Positions 13,101-25,222 of a DNA stretch of 64,000 nucleotides are shown here, piece after piece (positions within the stretch are counted from its first letter, which is position 1; each line of letters begins with the position of its first letter). Source of the DNA: Gracilariopsis chorda (Eukaryota > Rhodophyta > Florideophyceae > Gracilariales > Gracilariaceae); NCBI GenBank assembly GCA_003194525.1, contig NBIV01000299.1:21091-85090 (forward strand), in the 5' to 3' direction. The translations under genes and the position numbers were made by a program. The notes under the pieces were generated by a model. The model was not told where the DNA came from, searched no databases, and saw only the letters and a program-made list of their open reading frames with translations.

Positions 13101-16100
13101 ATGTGTTGGACATTGATGGTCATCATGGATGTATTTCACGTGAAGCCATCACACATGCTCTGCACCCGGACGTTCATCGTGTTTCCTCTGATTCCGAAGG
13201 TACTCCAAAATTGGGAAACAACGTCAGCAGCCACGCACATGTGGAAGTTCTAAACCATGAACGGGGTTTACTAGACCTACCGAAGGACTCGGATTCTCTA
13301 CTGAGATCTGATGGTCCTGTAATAGAACCTTGTAATTCTTCGTTAGAAGTTAGTCCGCCCCGAGGGATATTACATGCCCGCCCCATGGCCCTACCTGAGG
13401 AGGGGAAAGGGAGCAGTGAAGTCTTGTTTGACATTCAGGCGTTGCCCAGGTCTCCTCCTATGGATTTTACTGTACCGATATTCTCAGTAGTTCCGAACGG
13501 AGATTCTGCACTCCCGGTTTTGGTTCAGCACAAAAAGCCAGATGCAAGTACCGTGTCGCCCAGGAAAATTTCAGTTAGAAGTTGGATACTACCCCATTCA
13601 GCTGGGAGGTAACGTCTGATCAGTTATTGAACGTGCCATCCAGCGAGACTTCTCAACCGGAGAAGAGGCACGCTGCAGTTGCCGCAGAATCTCCTCGTGG
13701 ACACTCATTTCGTCTTGCTGCCCGTTTGGCGCCAGGACACGCCAGTCATGTCGCTACGCAACGGTACACTGGCAAATTCGATATGAGTTCTACTATATGA
13801 AAGGATGCTGCAATAGAACGAACCAGGAAGATCGGAAAGTTAGTCAGCTCATCGAGCTATAGCGGGCGCGAACGTACTCTGCAGGGAAATCCAAAAGCTG
13901 TTACCTGTGACCCAGAATTGCCGATTGCAGTTGGTTTTCTCGCTTTTGGGAACACCTAGGATAATCTGGACCCCAAATGGGAAGCAGTACTACTATGGGA
14001 GTTGTTATTACTCGTCAAGTCGAGAAGCCTTGATCAAAGAGTTTTGTGGGGAATTGTAGTCTAGTGGACTGCGTTCGTGGAGATTTTATAGTGGTACACA
14101 AAGATGCATCTGGGTTGCTTGCCGCTTATGCGCTTCACGCAGCTTTGGTTGCCTTTGATTTAAACGGACGGCACGCCTTGAACTTGATGCTGCAAACATG
14201 TCATATTTTGTGAGTGCCAGTGCTATGCGCGCGTCCGCGGATGGCGATTTAAACTCTCTGATTTTTTCAAGTGCCAGCCCTTCCCAATGACCCGCACCGG
14301 TGGATCCAGAATTGGAAATAGGTACAGCGCACTGCGTGGTGCAAATCAATAAACTTGGTTTCTTGAAAAGTGCAAGCGCTTGGCAGCGACCTTTCTTAGG
14401 TGGAAACTATGTTTGCAACTGCGCATCTGTTCCAACGGCGCGTATTACACACTTGTGTCTACCGAGCCGATCGGAACGCTTGGATCTCAAGTGACCAGAG
14501 TAATCTGCTTCCTGGCGCTCAAAGCAGGGTTTCGCCATCGCAACGGGTCTTTTCGCTTGAAAATCTTGCGTACTCCTTGTTAAAGAGCATCCCGATGCTG
14601 AGGAACTTGCCCGTTTGTGAAAGCACGAAAACAATTGACACTCCGCAGGAGAAAAGCTCTCAGATCACCCTCTTGTTCTAGGATTTTGCCGTGTATTGTG
14701 AACGCTACAATATCGCATTTGCAACGCTTCTCTAGAACTGAAAGAGGCAAAATTTACAGGGCGGACTGAAGAGCTTCGTTGTTCGAGAAGATAGAAAGTC
14801 TCCATATGACCGAGAAGTAGAAGGTCTACCCACGCGAGTATCTGGTTGATCATATCGTAACGCATGAATATTGCTCCGAATGACTCTTACTATGCGAGTT
14901 CCACTGGCACGGATACTCCGTTATGGATGATAACATGCAGTCTATCAAACATTGGGCTCGCTCAAAGGTTATATAATACCACCCACGAACTCAGACTGAG
15001 CTCCGATATACAATGGACAGAGCCCAAGTCAGGTATTGCTCCTGTACCCGGATAATTGAAGGGCGCCACGATGCGGAGATCGACAAACTCGAAGAGAGGA
15101 CATCAAGAAGACCGCAAAAGTCTATCAAGTCTACAGGAGGAGAATATCAGGTGTCAGACAATCCACTGTATTAAAACGGAAACCGAAATTAACTCAGAAA
15201 GAAGAAGAATACCGTATATACCCGGGCAAGAAGCTATCATGGTCATGGAGATTCTGGACAAGAGGATCAGAATGAAGGAAGAAGTGTATTGAAAAAGTCT
15301 AGTCATTGATATAGCAAGATGACTGCTTGATCCCAATTACTAGTTTCAGGGGTATTTCGTTAGTGCCACGAATCCTCCATGGGGATTCAAAGAACACCAG
15401 AAGCCCGTTAAATTAGCAGCCGCCTATACGAACATGCCATTCAATGTGGTAGTTTTTGGGGGAGGAGTTGCACCCCAGGATGTGAGCTATCTACGAATGA
15501 TTGCTACTCTCGGGTCTCCTCTGCCCCTCGGGGCTGTGGTGACATTCCACCTCACAGGGACCGCCAAAATTGTATCTAAAATATCCTGGTTGGGATTATT
15601 TGCAGTCCTAGTTGCTAGCATCAGCGCTGCTAACCCCGAAGTTACCATCATCCGTGTTTTGGATCGTCCAGGTCCACTGGAGGGACATAGCCGTCCCTGA
15701 ACATGAACCCGGTCGGGTGACGTCGTGGAACTTGCGCGGAACATATCTCAACGCGTTTGCGTTTGCTACGCTTGTGAGGCCACCGTCCCTCAGGTCATAT
15801 TATACGAATTTCCTGGCCCACGGGTTGCGCCGACCAAGCGAACGGTCAATTGGAGATGTAGTTCCACTATCCTTTTGCGATCCATGCATGTTGGCCCAGT
15901 CTAAATGGTCTATGATATCGAGAAGTTGTTCCAGTTCATCCAAATGTTCCTGGGATCTCAAAGGAATAGAAAGATCCAGACTGGGGATTACTTCTCGTAA
16001 TGGCTAGGGAGATACCAAATTCGATTTTGGTAGTACACCTTCCAAAGGGTTAACGATACTACCCGTGCCGCCCATTTGGAGCTGAACAGGGACCAGCAAT

Positions 16101-17877
16101 CTGACTCAGGATTGCAGATCATTCGTGATCCAATGTAATGGATAGAAAGAGGAAGCTCCGGATAACAGTTTCGAGGCACCTCGAGTTGGGGCCATTCCGA
16201 TGGAAAAGGAACATACTTCCCTTAAAGAGCATTGAGATGGAGACGCCTGACTTCCGCGTTAGAATACGGGACTAGGTACGCATGTAGGGTCCTTGATTTC
16301 CGTTAGAAGCGACTGCGCTTGAAAAAACCCTTCTGAGGGTGACTCCAAACATATCGGAAATCCACCCTCAGTATCGGAGGGTTCCAAAAGAATATGTCCG
16401 GTTGGATATCATTTCTTGGCCCAGCGTACTATTGCTCTGGAAGAGCTGCCAACCAGTCACCGTATACCACTTCCCTGCGAGTGCGGTATCTCGAAACATC
16501 GGAATCGTACTCCGTTCGAATCGGAATGTCGCCGAAAACTGGACTTTGTGACTTGTACGTGATAGCAACCATGCCTGCACGAGCTGCGTCCAGTTTTTTA
16601 TCGTTAGAACGAAGGAGTTCGTGAGGATGTACTGCCATGCGCAGTTGCCAGTCGCGTGTGCGCACAATATCAACCCGAAGACCCCCGGGACGCATACCGT
16701 CCTTCACATAGTAGTTTATGAGACTCGTGTACATTATGGCTGTCGAATGGAAACTGTGGTAGAGCAGCCGTAGAGACTACTACATAAGGGCATAGGGTGG
16801 TGGATGACGGGAAGGTGACGTGGTTGAGGGAGAAAGGAAAGGTGGAAAGGTGACGAGGCTGCATTTGAGGAACGGAGAGCCCAGGAATCTGGAGTAGGTC
16901 ACACGTGTCTGAACAAGAGAAGTGACAAGCGATACGTGGGGGAATATTGGGCAGAATAAAGATGTACTCTTGCTATCTAAGGTGACAACTGCGTAGAGCG
17001 ACACCTAGTTTTTTTATTAAGTCAGAGCACACAGGGTAGCGCATAGCGTACGTCGTGATTCCATTTAACCCACGGAGAGAGCGCCTCCACCCTCATTAAT
17101 TCTAGACGTCATCCCACCAAACGAACTATTATCTGGTCCTAGATGGCAATATAGAATGCCCAGTAGCCTGTTCTACTAACCCGCACGGTAGACCCAAGCT
17201 GAACAAGACCGCCAACGCTCTAGGCATGCTCCCTGACCACGTCGGACGCAGTTGCCCGTCTAGTTCCGCAGCCCTCGACTGGCGTCTCCTGATTTCGACC
17301 GTATGGATCATCGGGCCCATCTTCCGCCCAGGTTTTCTACGAAAATCTTCCACTGACCGCTGAGGTAAATTCGACGGGTCAACACCTCACGTAAAGCAAT
17401 TGCACTTCCCTACAGAACCAGGGAGCTCTGGAGTAAGCAACTCTATCCTGCAAAAGATCTCTCACGCGCAGTGACTCAGATGAGATCCAAACACTTGGAG
17501 TTCCAGAAACTGGCATCGCCACCCCCGAGTTCCATGCGGCAAGACTGAGAGACTCATTGTGAAGAGGATTAGCTGGACCAGCGGTCGATGGTAAAGGTGA
17601 AGTGTTAAAACTGGAGAAGTAGCCGGTAGGCCCCACACTGGGTAATGAGAATAATGAAACGGCGTGGGCTCTCTACGAAGGGTTAGCTCCAATCGGAGGA
17701 TAGAGTGGTGTCGAGGTTTCAAAAGTCGCGATTGCTGGAGACCAAGTTACTTGTGAATTGCGTTTGCAGGGTATTAGAACTTCTACAAAGTTGCTCATCG
17801 TGCGAAGTATTTAGGCTTTTGTTTTGCGCGTTGTATTACCGCTTTGGTGAAATTCTCTGCATCTAAGAAAGAGGATG
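13101..17877. other. Gypsy A 3' internal region, mostly unresolved
   Basis: Gypsy B has about 2 kb between the integrase core and the 3' LTR (linker, chromodomain). Here there are 4.8 kb. The first 700 bp (13100-13800) still read as a Pro/Ser/Arg-rich tail in the right direction. From about 13.9 kb on I cannot find the chromodomain (YRVRW.GY, TWEPIEHL). Short coding-looking stretches occur on both strands (for example minus 16429-16734 and 14086-14349) without a recognisable domain. A further nested, decayed insertion is likely. A purine-rich tract (17865-17877) precedes the 3' LTR. Confidence 0.4.
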
Positions 17878-18809
17878 TGTAGTGCAATGCAATTGTCGCG
17901 ACTTAGCGAAGATGCGGATCATATATTGCATGTATCCCGTGCGCATTGGGAACGGGGGTTATGAGATGCAGTGTCCCTGCTGAGATGCCACGTGGCTGTG
18001 GACAAGGGCCTGACGTGTACCAATACCTGGAAAACTGAAGGATATCGGGATAAATGGATGGTTGCATAGGAGTCTCCCAGTATTTTGAGCTATTTTAGTT
18101 TTTAATTTTTAGATACTTTTCCTCATTAAAAGGCTCGTCCATCTCCCGATCTGGGAACTGCTACGTGTGGTGCGTTGCACACCCTAGTGTCAGACACAGG
18201 GTTCGTGCCTACCTAGATGATGGCTTCTCGCCATGACCTTCTTTTATTAAAGGTAACTGAGGCTCCTACTTGACGATTAATCTTTTCAGAGTGTCAGGCC
18301 TGATATTTGCCATCTACGTAAGACTGCTTATCCTGCTAGAGAAAAACCAAGGCTGTTCACGGTAGTTTCAAACCCACAGGGTCATCCAGGCAGCCTTGTC
18401 CAAAGTGTACCACTTTATTTACTTTCTTTTGTTTCTTGTTTTTCCCGTGTATCTATAACAATCCTACGCCCCTGAATAGGGTTATGTCTTTGTCAGTAAG
18501 TCTCTCTCGTGGCTACGAAAATCCTTCTTATCAGATCTGTACAGCGCCGTGCTTACAAATTTTTTCTCCTTTTGTTTCCCTGTTTCCTTTGTAAACTACC
18601 GTTTCTACAGCTTGTACGCCAAATGCCTTAACACTTCACGCACCTGGTTACTGAACACAGCGTCCACTTCCGTGGTATTTCTGAAGTAACCGCCGGTTTT
18701 ACCCCTGAAAACCGTGTGATACGGAGGGCTCTACAACGTAAGTTACCCACACAGGGAGCAAGGCTTCAAAACTCTTGAGTGTCTATCCTCTGCCGAGGTT
18801 TGCACTACA
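17878..18809 (+). repeat. Gypsy A 3' LTR
   Basis: 932 bp, TGTAGTGC...GCACTACA, matching 4393-5327 and the inverted solo LTR 2455-3380. The three copies differ at many positions, so the family is old. Confidence 0.85.
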
Positions 18810-18990
18810 CGTCTTAAGTTTTCGAAGAAGTTGCTCGGTTTGGTGGTGCTGTTCAGACGTGATGTGCGTAAAACGTCAGAAAAACACCATTTTCGCACGG
18901 GGAACACCTCTAATTTTGGTATCATATCTGTGAGCGTCGCTGTAAAGAGGTCAGCACAAAGCTTAAATGCTGTAACCAAACTATGCATAA

Positions 18991-19762
18991 AGGACAGTCC
19001 CCACTGGATTGACGGCATCCGAAGTTTCTTTTTCACTATGTACAAGGGGGTGCGTCCTGCTCTACTATTCAAGCGATAGATGCGATAGATAAAGTTATCG
19101 AAACTTTTTAAACGTTTCTAAAAAGTTATTGAATGTTGAAAAGAAACGAAATCATGCTACAGTCAATTACAGGAATTTAATCTGAAATGTCGTCACATCG
19201 CGCCTTCTGTCACGCAAAATGCAGTCCTTTGCAGAGGAAGAAAATGGTGTAGTGTACTATCGTTCACGTCAACCTACTTTCCCACACTTGTTGTTCTGCG
19301 CCTCCCTTTCTCCAGTCACTGGCGCACCACCTACAAATCTTTCGTACTCGTATCCTTTCTTGCGCAACATTGCGCATTTCTGAAGATCTCTCGTGCTTGC
19401 GAACCGTTTCCAACACCTCTCTCATGGCTAGCAATCCGTTTTAAAGTTCTAATCCAATCAAAGACTCTGAAATGCACAAAGCGTACGTTTTTTTCTGCAG
19501 TAAATCGGTCAAAACGCTACGTGATATCTTCAAGTTGTGGAGTGTCGGTGACCACTTTCTAACCAGTGTATCCGGCAAACCTTTCCTTATTGAACAAAAA
19601 ATGTGTTTCATCTACGACACATGTGAAACCTAAAACCTTTCTACCGTAACCGAAATAATGAAAGGAATAGATTGGGAGTATACTCCATTCTTGAAGCGAT
19701 GGGTTGTGTTATTATCATATCGTCCAAGCCCTTGCATAGCCGCGTTGCGTGATATTGCTACG
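18991..19762. other. Harbinger B left subterminal region
   Basis: Begins with the terminal inverted repeat. The rest is non-coding on inspection, with only short frames; the accessory gene begins at its right edge. Confidence 0.5.
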
Positions 19763-20879
19763 ATGCCACCAGCAGATGCTACATAGAGAATCAAGCGCTT
19801 CCCGGAATTACTTACGCGTGGAAAAGAAACAACCAGCCAACGCTCCAAGAGAAGGGTTGGTAGTTCTTCAAAAGGTTCTGAAACTCCATGCAAGAAACGA
19901 AAAACCTCAAAGTCTACGGCAATTGACCTTGACACCGATGGAGGAAGTCAGAACAAGCAGGTCGCGAAGAAGGTTAAGCAGAAACCGTTCACGATACCTG
20001 AGTTTGCGCAGTTAATGTTGCTGATTCGGGATGTTTCCCAGTGTCGCCCTGCGGTTCTTAGTGCGTCGAGGACTCTCAATAAGAGAGCCCAGCTGGATAT
20101 GGAGGTGAAACCAACGGACGCATGGGTCAATGTCATTGAGAAGCGTCACAACGAGGATAAAATTCGTCCGAGAGAAGATGTTGAGCATCTTTTCGACGAA
20201 CCATTTTCTCCCGAGGACCCACCAATCTGTTTTTGCCCTGGTGCTTATCTTAGAGCCGTATGGAATGGCTTTCGTACTTTATCGTCGCTTCCAATTGCAA
20301 ACTACACAAGAAGTGGCCAAAGCAATCCCAAATTAAAGGAAGTTATGGATTCGGAGGTTGGACGAAGATGTTTTAAACTTAGAAATCGAGAGAGAAAACG
20401 CTTTATTATCGGAGCGGTAGTGTTTTGGTTTAGGGACTCCCAAGGAGGACGAAGGTGTTTTAACCTGCTCAAGACGGTCTATTGATTATTCTGGAAGCTT
20501 AGGTCATGAAAGAGGAGCTGGGGAGTACGAAAGTGTCGCTCATGATGCTGCACGTGGAGTAACCGGTTCAAAGTCGCAATCCAAGAAGCGTTCCTCTACG
20601 GAATTTCAAGACGCCATTATGAAATTCTTTGAGTCTGTGAGTAGCTATTTCATGCATGCGGAACGGGTGGACGAGGTTGAAGGAGTATTGGAAAGCTCAA
20701 GGGCTGCTGCCGAGCAATCGACGTCTGCTGTTACTCATATTGGGAACAGAAAGAAGCTGTTGAACAAACTTGCGTTTGCGAAAGCAAGAATGAAAGAGGT
20801 AAAGCTTAAAAAGAGTTGGGGGAAACAGATTGAGATGATTAACCGCGCCGTTGGTGACGCTGATGAGAATGAATCCTGA
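19763..20879 (+). pseudogene. Harbinger accessory protein remnant, SANT/Myb-like (tentative)
   Basis: In PIF/Harbinger elements a Myb/SANT-like protein binds the element ends and imports the nuclease. ATG at 19763 (MPPADAT) is followed by TAG at 19784-19786. The same frame then runs to about 20345: a basic Lys/Arg/Ser-rich stretch, KPFTIPEFAQLMLLIRDV, a segment resembling a trihelix (DAWVNVIEKRHNED) and NYTRSGQSNP. A frameshift near 20350 and a TAG near 20420 lead into the C-terminal frame ending at 20879, which is helical and Lys-rich (KKLLNKLAFAKARMKEVKLK). Convergent to the nuclease gene. The SANT assignment rests on pattern only. Confidence 0.45.
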
Positions 20880-21180
20880 TAGTGCAACCGTATACCTTCA
20901 TCCACGCCACCAGCCACTTACTGGCGCGGATAGCGCACCTCGAACTGCACTAAGCACCGCCCTAATCTTCATCAAACCTATCAGGATGCATTGTCGATGA
21001 AACGCAACAGTAGTTTTATCAAATTCAACAGTAGACTGCTATCGCTTTACAGCATCGTCCACGAGCAAGTTTGAATAGATCCATGTGTGCATCGCACACG
21101 CTACAAAGCACAATCACGGAGAGTTTCAGCTACTTTCTGAACCGAAAACAACAACGAGCCCCTTATAGAATCTCGCTACC
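20880..21180. other. Spacer inside Harbinger B
   Basis: No gene or repeat terminus recognised. Confidence 0.4.
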
Positions 21181-22273
21181 TCAATTACCACCCTGTCCAC
21201 CAATGCCAAGACCAAAGTCCCCACCGGGAATGCCAGTGCCACCTTCACCACCCGCTCTGCCCTCGGCGCCAATACCACCATCTCCACCATCCCCACCTTG
21301 GCCACAGAGGCCAAAGTCACTGAACAGCGCGCCAACACCGCCGTTGCCGCCATTGCCACCTAGACCGAGGAAGGTACCGCCACCGGTTCCTCCGTTTATT
21401 CCGAAACCGCACACACCGACGTTGACTTTGAGCAGACCGATTCCTCCATCTCCTCCCGCACCGCAGCTGCCACTGCCGAAGATCAAACCTCGCTCACCAC
21501 CAGTGGAGAAGTGACGGTGGAGGCCGGTACGGAGAATGCAGCCAATGCAAAAAACGCAAACGAGGATATGACAAAAAATACAAATACAAGGAGCGGAGCG
21601 TTCCCGGATGCATTGGCCACACAAAATTTAACATGAACGGGATACGTGGGTGGCAGTTCGACCACCAGGAGCGAAAGAGAACAATGGTGACTGGCTGGGA
21701 GGCGCAAACCGACTCTGGCAGAATGCGGTACAGGACGTGGGTCGACGGCTGCGCGACGCCAAAGAGCGCGTAGAAAGCGCCAATCTGGAGGAGTCTGTAG
21801 GCGCATTACGGCAGCTAGAACTTGGAAAACTCTCAGCCGCATCGCAACGACTGGTGAAACAGGCGAAGACGACGCTGCGCACTAGCCGGGAGAAGGCTAT
21901 GCAAATGTTCGTGGACGAGGATCGCAAGGATGCAGTGGAAGAGAACAATGATCGGCCATCGTGGGAGAAATTGGCGGACGGAGAAGAGCATGTTGCGGGA
22001 GCACTGCAGCACGAAGTACTTCAGATGACGGTGGATTGCGCGTACAGCCAACGGAAGCGGGAGTCGATGTTAGTGACGGTGGACGTGGAGGACGATGGGA
22101 ATGTATTGGATAGACGTGCCGATGAGGCTAAGACGGCGCTGCAGGCTCACGACAGCCTGCAGAGATAACTTGTTACGCTGGTGCCCGTGCGGATGAAGGA
22201 GCAGCGCTTCTGGGCTGTGTACGTTTCGCATGTACGTCGCGTGAGGGAGACTTTGCTCGCGAACGGGGGATAG
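21181..22273 (+). pseudogene. BSD-domain-like gene remnant captured in Harbinger B
   Basis: The plus frame 21650-22168 encodes a helical segment (WQNAVQDVGRRLRDAKERVE, a long Ala/Glu/Arg coil). After a TAA at 22166-22168 the same frame continues with LVPVRMKEQRFWAVYVSHV, resembling the FW..Y core of the BSD domain, a short helical domain of eukaryotic chromatin and transcription proteins. It ends in acidic residues. Upstream (21181-21640) is low-complexity: Pro-rich in one frame, Ala/Thr-rich in another and Gly-rich on the opposite strand. No ATG leads into the frame. Its position between Harbinger ends suggests a captured host gene fragment. Confidence 0.4.
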
Positions 22274-22434
22274 CTGCCAGAGGTAGGTGAGGCGCATGAG
22301 GCGCACGAGGTGCACGAGGTGCACTATGAGGACGATGAGCACGATGAGGACGATGAAGAGTCGCTTTCATGGCAGCGGGGCACATAGGGTGGGCGAGCCA
22401 GGCAGGTGAGCAGGGAGGAGGGGCCACGGAGTGC

Positions 22435-22778
22435 GGCCAGGGGATAATCTACACAGCGTAGCCGGCGTAAAAAATTGATTGAAAAGGAACAGCTCAGCAC
22501 GAGCTCTCCAAAAAAATGGCCCAGCTCAATGACCCGCATATGCACATTCTGCTGTGGCCAATCACAGCCCTCGATTGTCCCAGTAGACCAATAAAACAAA
22601 AATGAGCAACTCGAACCAGCAACAACGTACCCCTAAGCGCCAAGTTTTCATCCTTCTTTGATCCCTGATCGCGCACCTGAAGATACACTCGCAAACCATC
22701 TCTCCCGCCGTCGATGCCGGATCTCTAGCACCACGGCCACACACTACGCCCATCTCCTTCATCCTATCCACATCCCCG
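22435..22778 (+). repeat. MULE left terminal inverted repeat
   Basis: Reverse complement of 38685-39071 with minor substitutions, from GGCCAGGGG to the ATCCTATCCA block near 22775. It holds one copy of the 40-bp unit that is tandemly doubled in the right repeat. Confidence 0.8.
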
Positions 22779-22884
22779 CGTTTTTTGCACGCTTCATGTC
22801 CCTTTACTCGTCCAATGTCATTCTCGTACGTTACTTGGAGGCTCTTGAAACAAGAATTTACTTTGATCCAACTACTAACACCTC

Positions 22885-24292
22885 CTAACCTCTTGAAATG
22901 CTTTCAACTATGCTCAGATTTTTCCGCTGTGCTCTGTCCATATCAGCAGAAGAGGGACTCGAATGCCGTTGCGATGATTCATGAGATACGTCTCGTAGCT
23001 CCCAAGATGAAGAAGATGTACGTTTTTTCTTCGAGTTGAATCTCTCCGTGTATCCTTTGATTCTGCGTTTCATTCTAAAATATCCTTTATTTGGTGGTTT
23101 GATCGCTGTGTGTTCCTTATTTCCAGAAGCGGAAGTCACAAAGTGGTTTCTTTGCAAACCAGGAAGGCTCTCTAAGTCTGAGACTAAAGAAAGTGGTGGC
23201 ACCCATACTTGAGATAACACGTCACGGACTTTTTCCAAGATTTGGTGGACGCGCTCCACCGCATTCATATTCATGCTTGGTGCAAGTTTGTGGCATTGAT
23301 CAAATAGTGCGATTCCAGCTGCTCTCGTCACGTAGTTCTGCACCTCCGCGTCTTCCTTTTTGCACACTATGTCATCGAAATCAATACCCGTCTCTTTTGT
23401 AGCGGATGTGCGCAGCAGCTTTTCTAACTCTTCTTCTTTATACACTCCTTCATGCTTTCGTGCTTCGCTTGTATGTTGAACAGAAATTCCGCGATCAGAT
23501 GCTTTCCAGTATGGATCAAAAAGTTGGTGACTGGGGATGCAGTCGTCCAAAACGTGACTTACATCCGGTAGTCTGAGAAGTTCTTCTGGGTATACATATA
23601 CACATCTCACAATGTGTCTACACAGAAACCCCATTGTTAGGGACATGCGACAGCTGCATGATGCGAGAAGATTGCTCTCTGGGCCATTATCAGTTGAAGT
23701 AACTGTAGTTGCGAACAAGACGACAACTGGTGTAGACTGTGGGTGCAAAATCGTGGATGAAGAGGTCGGAGGTCTTCGCTGCTGCAGTTCAAATAGCACT
23801 ACTGGACCAATTGAGCTCCCGTGTTCTAAAACCAGTCCAGAACAAGTCTCGGTGTCGTAATCGATCACAGATGTTGAGATAACCGCAAAGTGTTTTGCGC
23901 TTTCGATGCTCAGCTCTTTGAACTTCGTGAGAGAGTACGTCGTGTACTCTAGTAGAAGGGAGTTCAGAACTGCGTCAGGTAACGGTAGCTGGCAATCTCG
24001 TAGAGATCGATATCCACTGCTCAAAGAAGATACTGACTTTGTGCGTGCTTCCTGTCGCCTGTCGTTTCTTTTCAACGTTTGTCGACGAATTGCGTAGGGA
24101 ATATGAGCCTTCTTAGACAGAATATAGGCCTTGTACCCAAAGTTGGATGACTCCGTGTAGCCAGTACCTTGGAAAAGGTACCTCTTAGGGACGGCTAGGT
24201 CTTTAAAGCAGCTCACGACCATGTGCGGCTTCTTCAAGTAAAGGTATTGATACCAAACTGGAGGTCTTTCCCCAAAATGTTCAAAGCACTTT
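22885..24292 (-). pseudogene. MULE transposase, C-terminal part (SWIM), truncated by gypsy B
   Basis: The open minus frame runs from the LTR junction at 24292 to a stop at 22885. It begins at FEHFGERPPVWYQYL and shares about 600 bp with the right copy (34103-34718). It continues past the point where that copy ends and includes a SWIM zinc finger, CSCRMSL...FLCRH (plus 23615-23665), which in MULE and FAR1 proteins follows the catalytic domain. The Lys/Arg/Ser-rich C-terminus (RFNSKKKRTSSSSW) could be a nuclear localisation signal. It lacks the DDE residues, which survive only on the other side of the gypsy. Confidence 0.8.
23686..24292 (-). repeat. Left copy of the ~607-bp duplicated MULE segment flanking gypsy B
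   Basis: Aligned with 34103-34718 except for scattered substitutions and one 9-bp indel (right copy longer, VPFS against A). It begins at the ATTATCAG that abuts the 3' LTR on the right, and ends exactly at the 5' LTR. Confidence 0.85.
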
Positions 24293-25117
24293 TGAAGTGC
24301 AACGCCCTCAGGGAGGGATTCTGGGTACTTGATCGTTTTCCCGATATTATCGGTTGTGTAGTGTGTGTATGAACTCCGCCCCACAATGGTGGGTATGGAC
24401 ACGTGGGACACGGTTTTGGGCCAATTGGCGGTTGGCCACAGTAGTGAATGTTGCCACGAAATGTGGAGTATTTTAGTTGATTTTATTTATTATTTCCACA
24501 CCCATTTCTGGGAAGCTAGTACTTAGTGCGACGGCGCACTGCCGTCGCACCAATAAACCTTCCCCAACAAGGGACCCCAACCTGGGGAATTGGCTCTAGT
24601 TGTTGCCGCTTGCGCGCGTACTCTACTCCTCCTTGGAGGGAAACGCCGTGAACCACGGGACATCTAACCCCCTTGCACATCTAAAGGGACCCATCACTCG
24701 GAGTATAATTGTTCCAATTGCATTGGTGTTTCGCTCTGTATAGGGATATTGTTACCGGCATCGCCGTTCGTCCCCGTAGCTCTCGGGACTCACTTCGCCC
24801 TCTCTTCCTCCTCTTCGCCCTTCCTTTTTCCCCTTTTTAGGGTAGCACCTCCCGCTATCCGCGGCTCTGGTGTGCGCATCCGCCCACACACCCCCATTTA
24901 CGTGGAAACATACCTCTACTGAGGATCACACCCCGCTCACGCGGATACCGATTTTTCGTCTTCACCTCCCTGCCCAAGTCGCGACAGGTGTCCCTGGTCT
25001 TACAAACCAGCTTAGCCGTGACACCTCTAGGAGGGCTCTACCCAACTGGGTTCACCTCGTGAGAGGAAGATCCCGAACGTCTTTCGGTGTTTTTCCCCTT
25101 TGGGGCATTGCACCACA
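24293..25117 (+). repeat. Gypsy B 5' LTR (divergent variant)
   Basis: 825 bp, TGAAGTGCAACG...TTGCACCACA. Aligned to the 3' LTR it differs by indels and substitution clusters around 24595-24680 and 24740-24830, whereas the 3' LTR and the gypsy C LTR agree there. Confidence 0.9.
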
Positions 25118-25120
25118 AAG

Positions 25121-25138
25121 TGGTCTCCCGACCTAGAA
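25121..25138 (+). promoter_or_regulatory. Primer-binding site of gypsy B
   Basis: TGGTCTCCCGACCTAGAA starts three bases after the 5' LTR and begins with TGG, the complement of a tRNA CCA end. Its first ten bases would pair with a 3' end CGGGAGACCA. That fits, for example, the yeast tRNA-Tyr acceptor, but I cannot identify the alga's tRNA. Confidence 0.6.
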
Positions 25139-25222
25139 TCGGTTTTTGTTTTCCCTCTTACGAGGTTTGTTTTTATTTACCGGAAGTTCCGTGATCGTTT
25201 CCCGTCGTAACGGTATTTTCTC

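Larger units (their letters stand above)
4393..18809 (+). mobile_element. Gypsy A: old, decayed full-length Ty3/gypsy element
   Basis: Bounded by two LTRs in direct orientation, with 5-bp flanks CGTTT (4388-4392) and CGTCT (18810-18814), a target duplication with one later change. Inside, in order: tRNA primer site remnant, gag, protease, reverse transcriptase, RNase H and integrase. All are recognisable by comparison with gypsy B but carry many stops and frameshifts. At 14.4 kb it is longer than gypsy B (9.8 kb) because of a 1.06-kb insertion at 10363-11424 and about 3 kb of unexplained extra sequence between integrase and the 3' LTR. Confidence 0.9.

Noticed and set aside
15434-16007. Plus-strand frames 15434-15700 and 15612-16007 as host genes
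   Set aside because: Short, overlapping in different frames, inside decayed gypsy A, no domain.
21071-21514. 147-residue proline-rich plus-strand frame and its glycine-rich minus-strand mirror
   Set aside because: Low-complexity repeats give long open frames on both strands; neither has a domain. Treated as part of a decayed coding segment.
24293-24411. MULE ORF start at 24411
   Set aside because: The first 40 residues are LTR sequence; the true transposase sequence begins at 24292. The same LTR-derived residues occur at 33413 and 57368.
25121-25138. Naming the primer tRNA
   Set aside because: Only the first ten bases resemble a tRNA-Tyr end known from yeast; red algal tRNA ends cannot be checked here.
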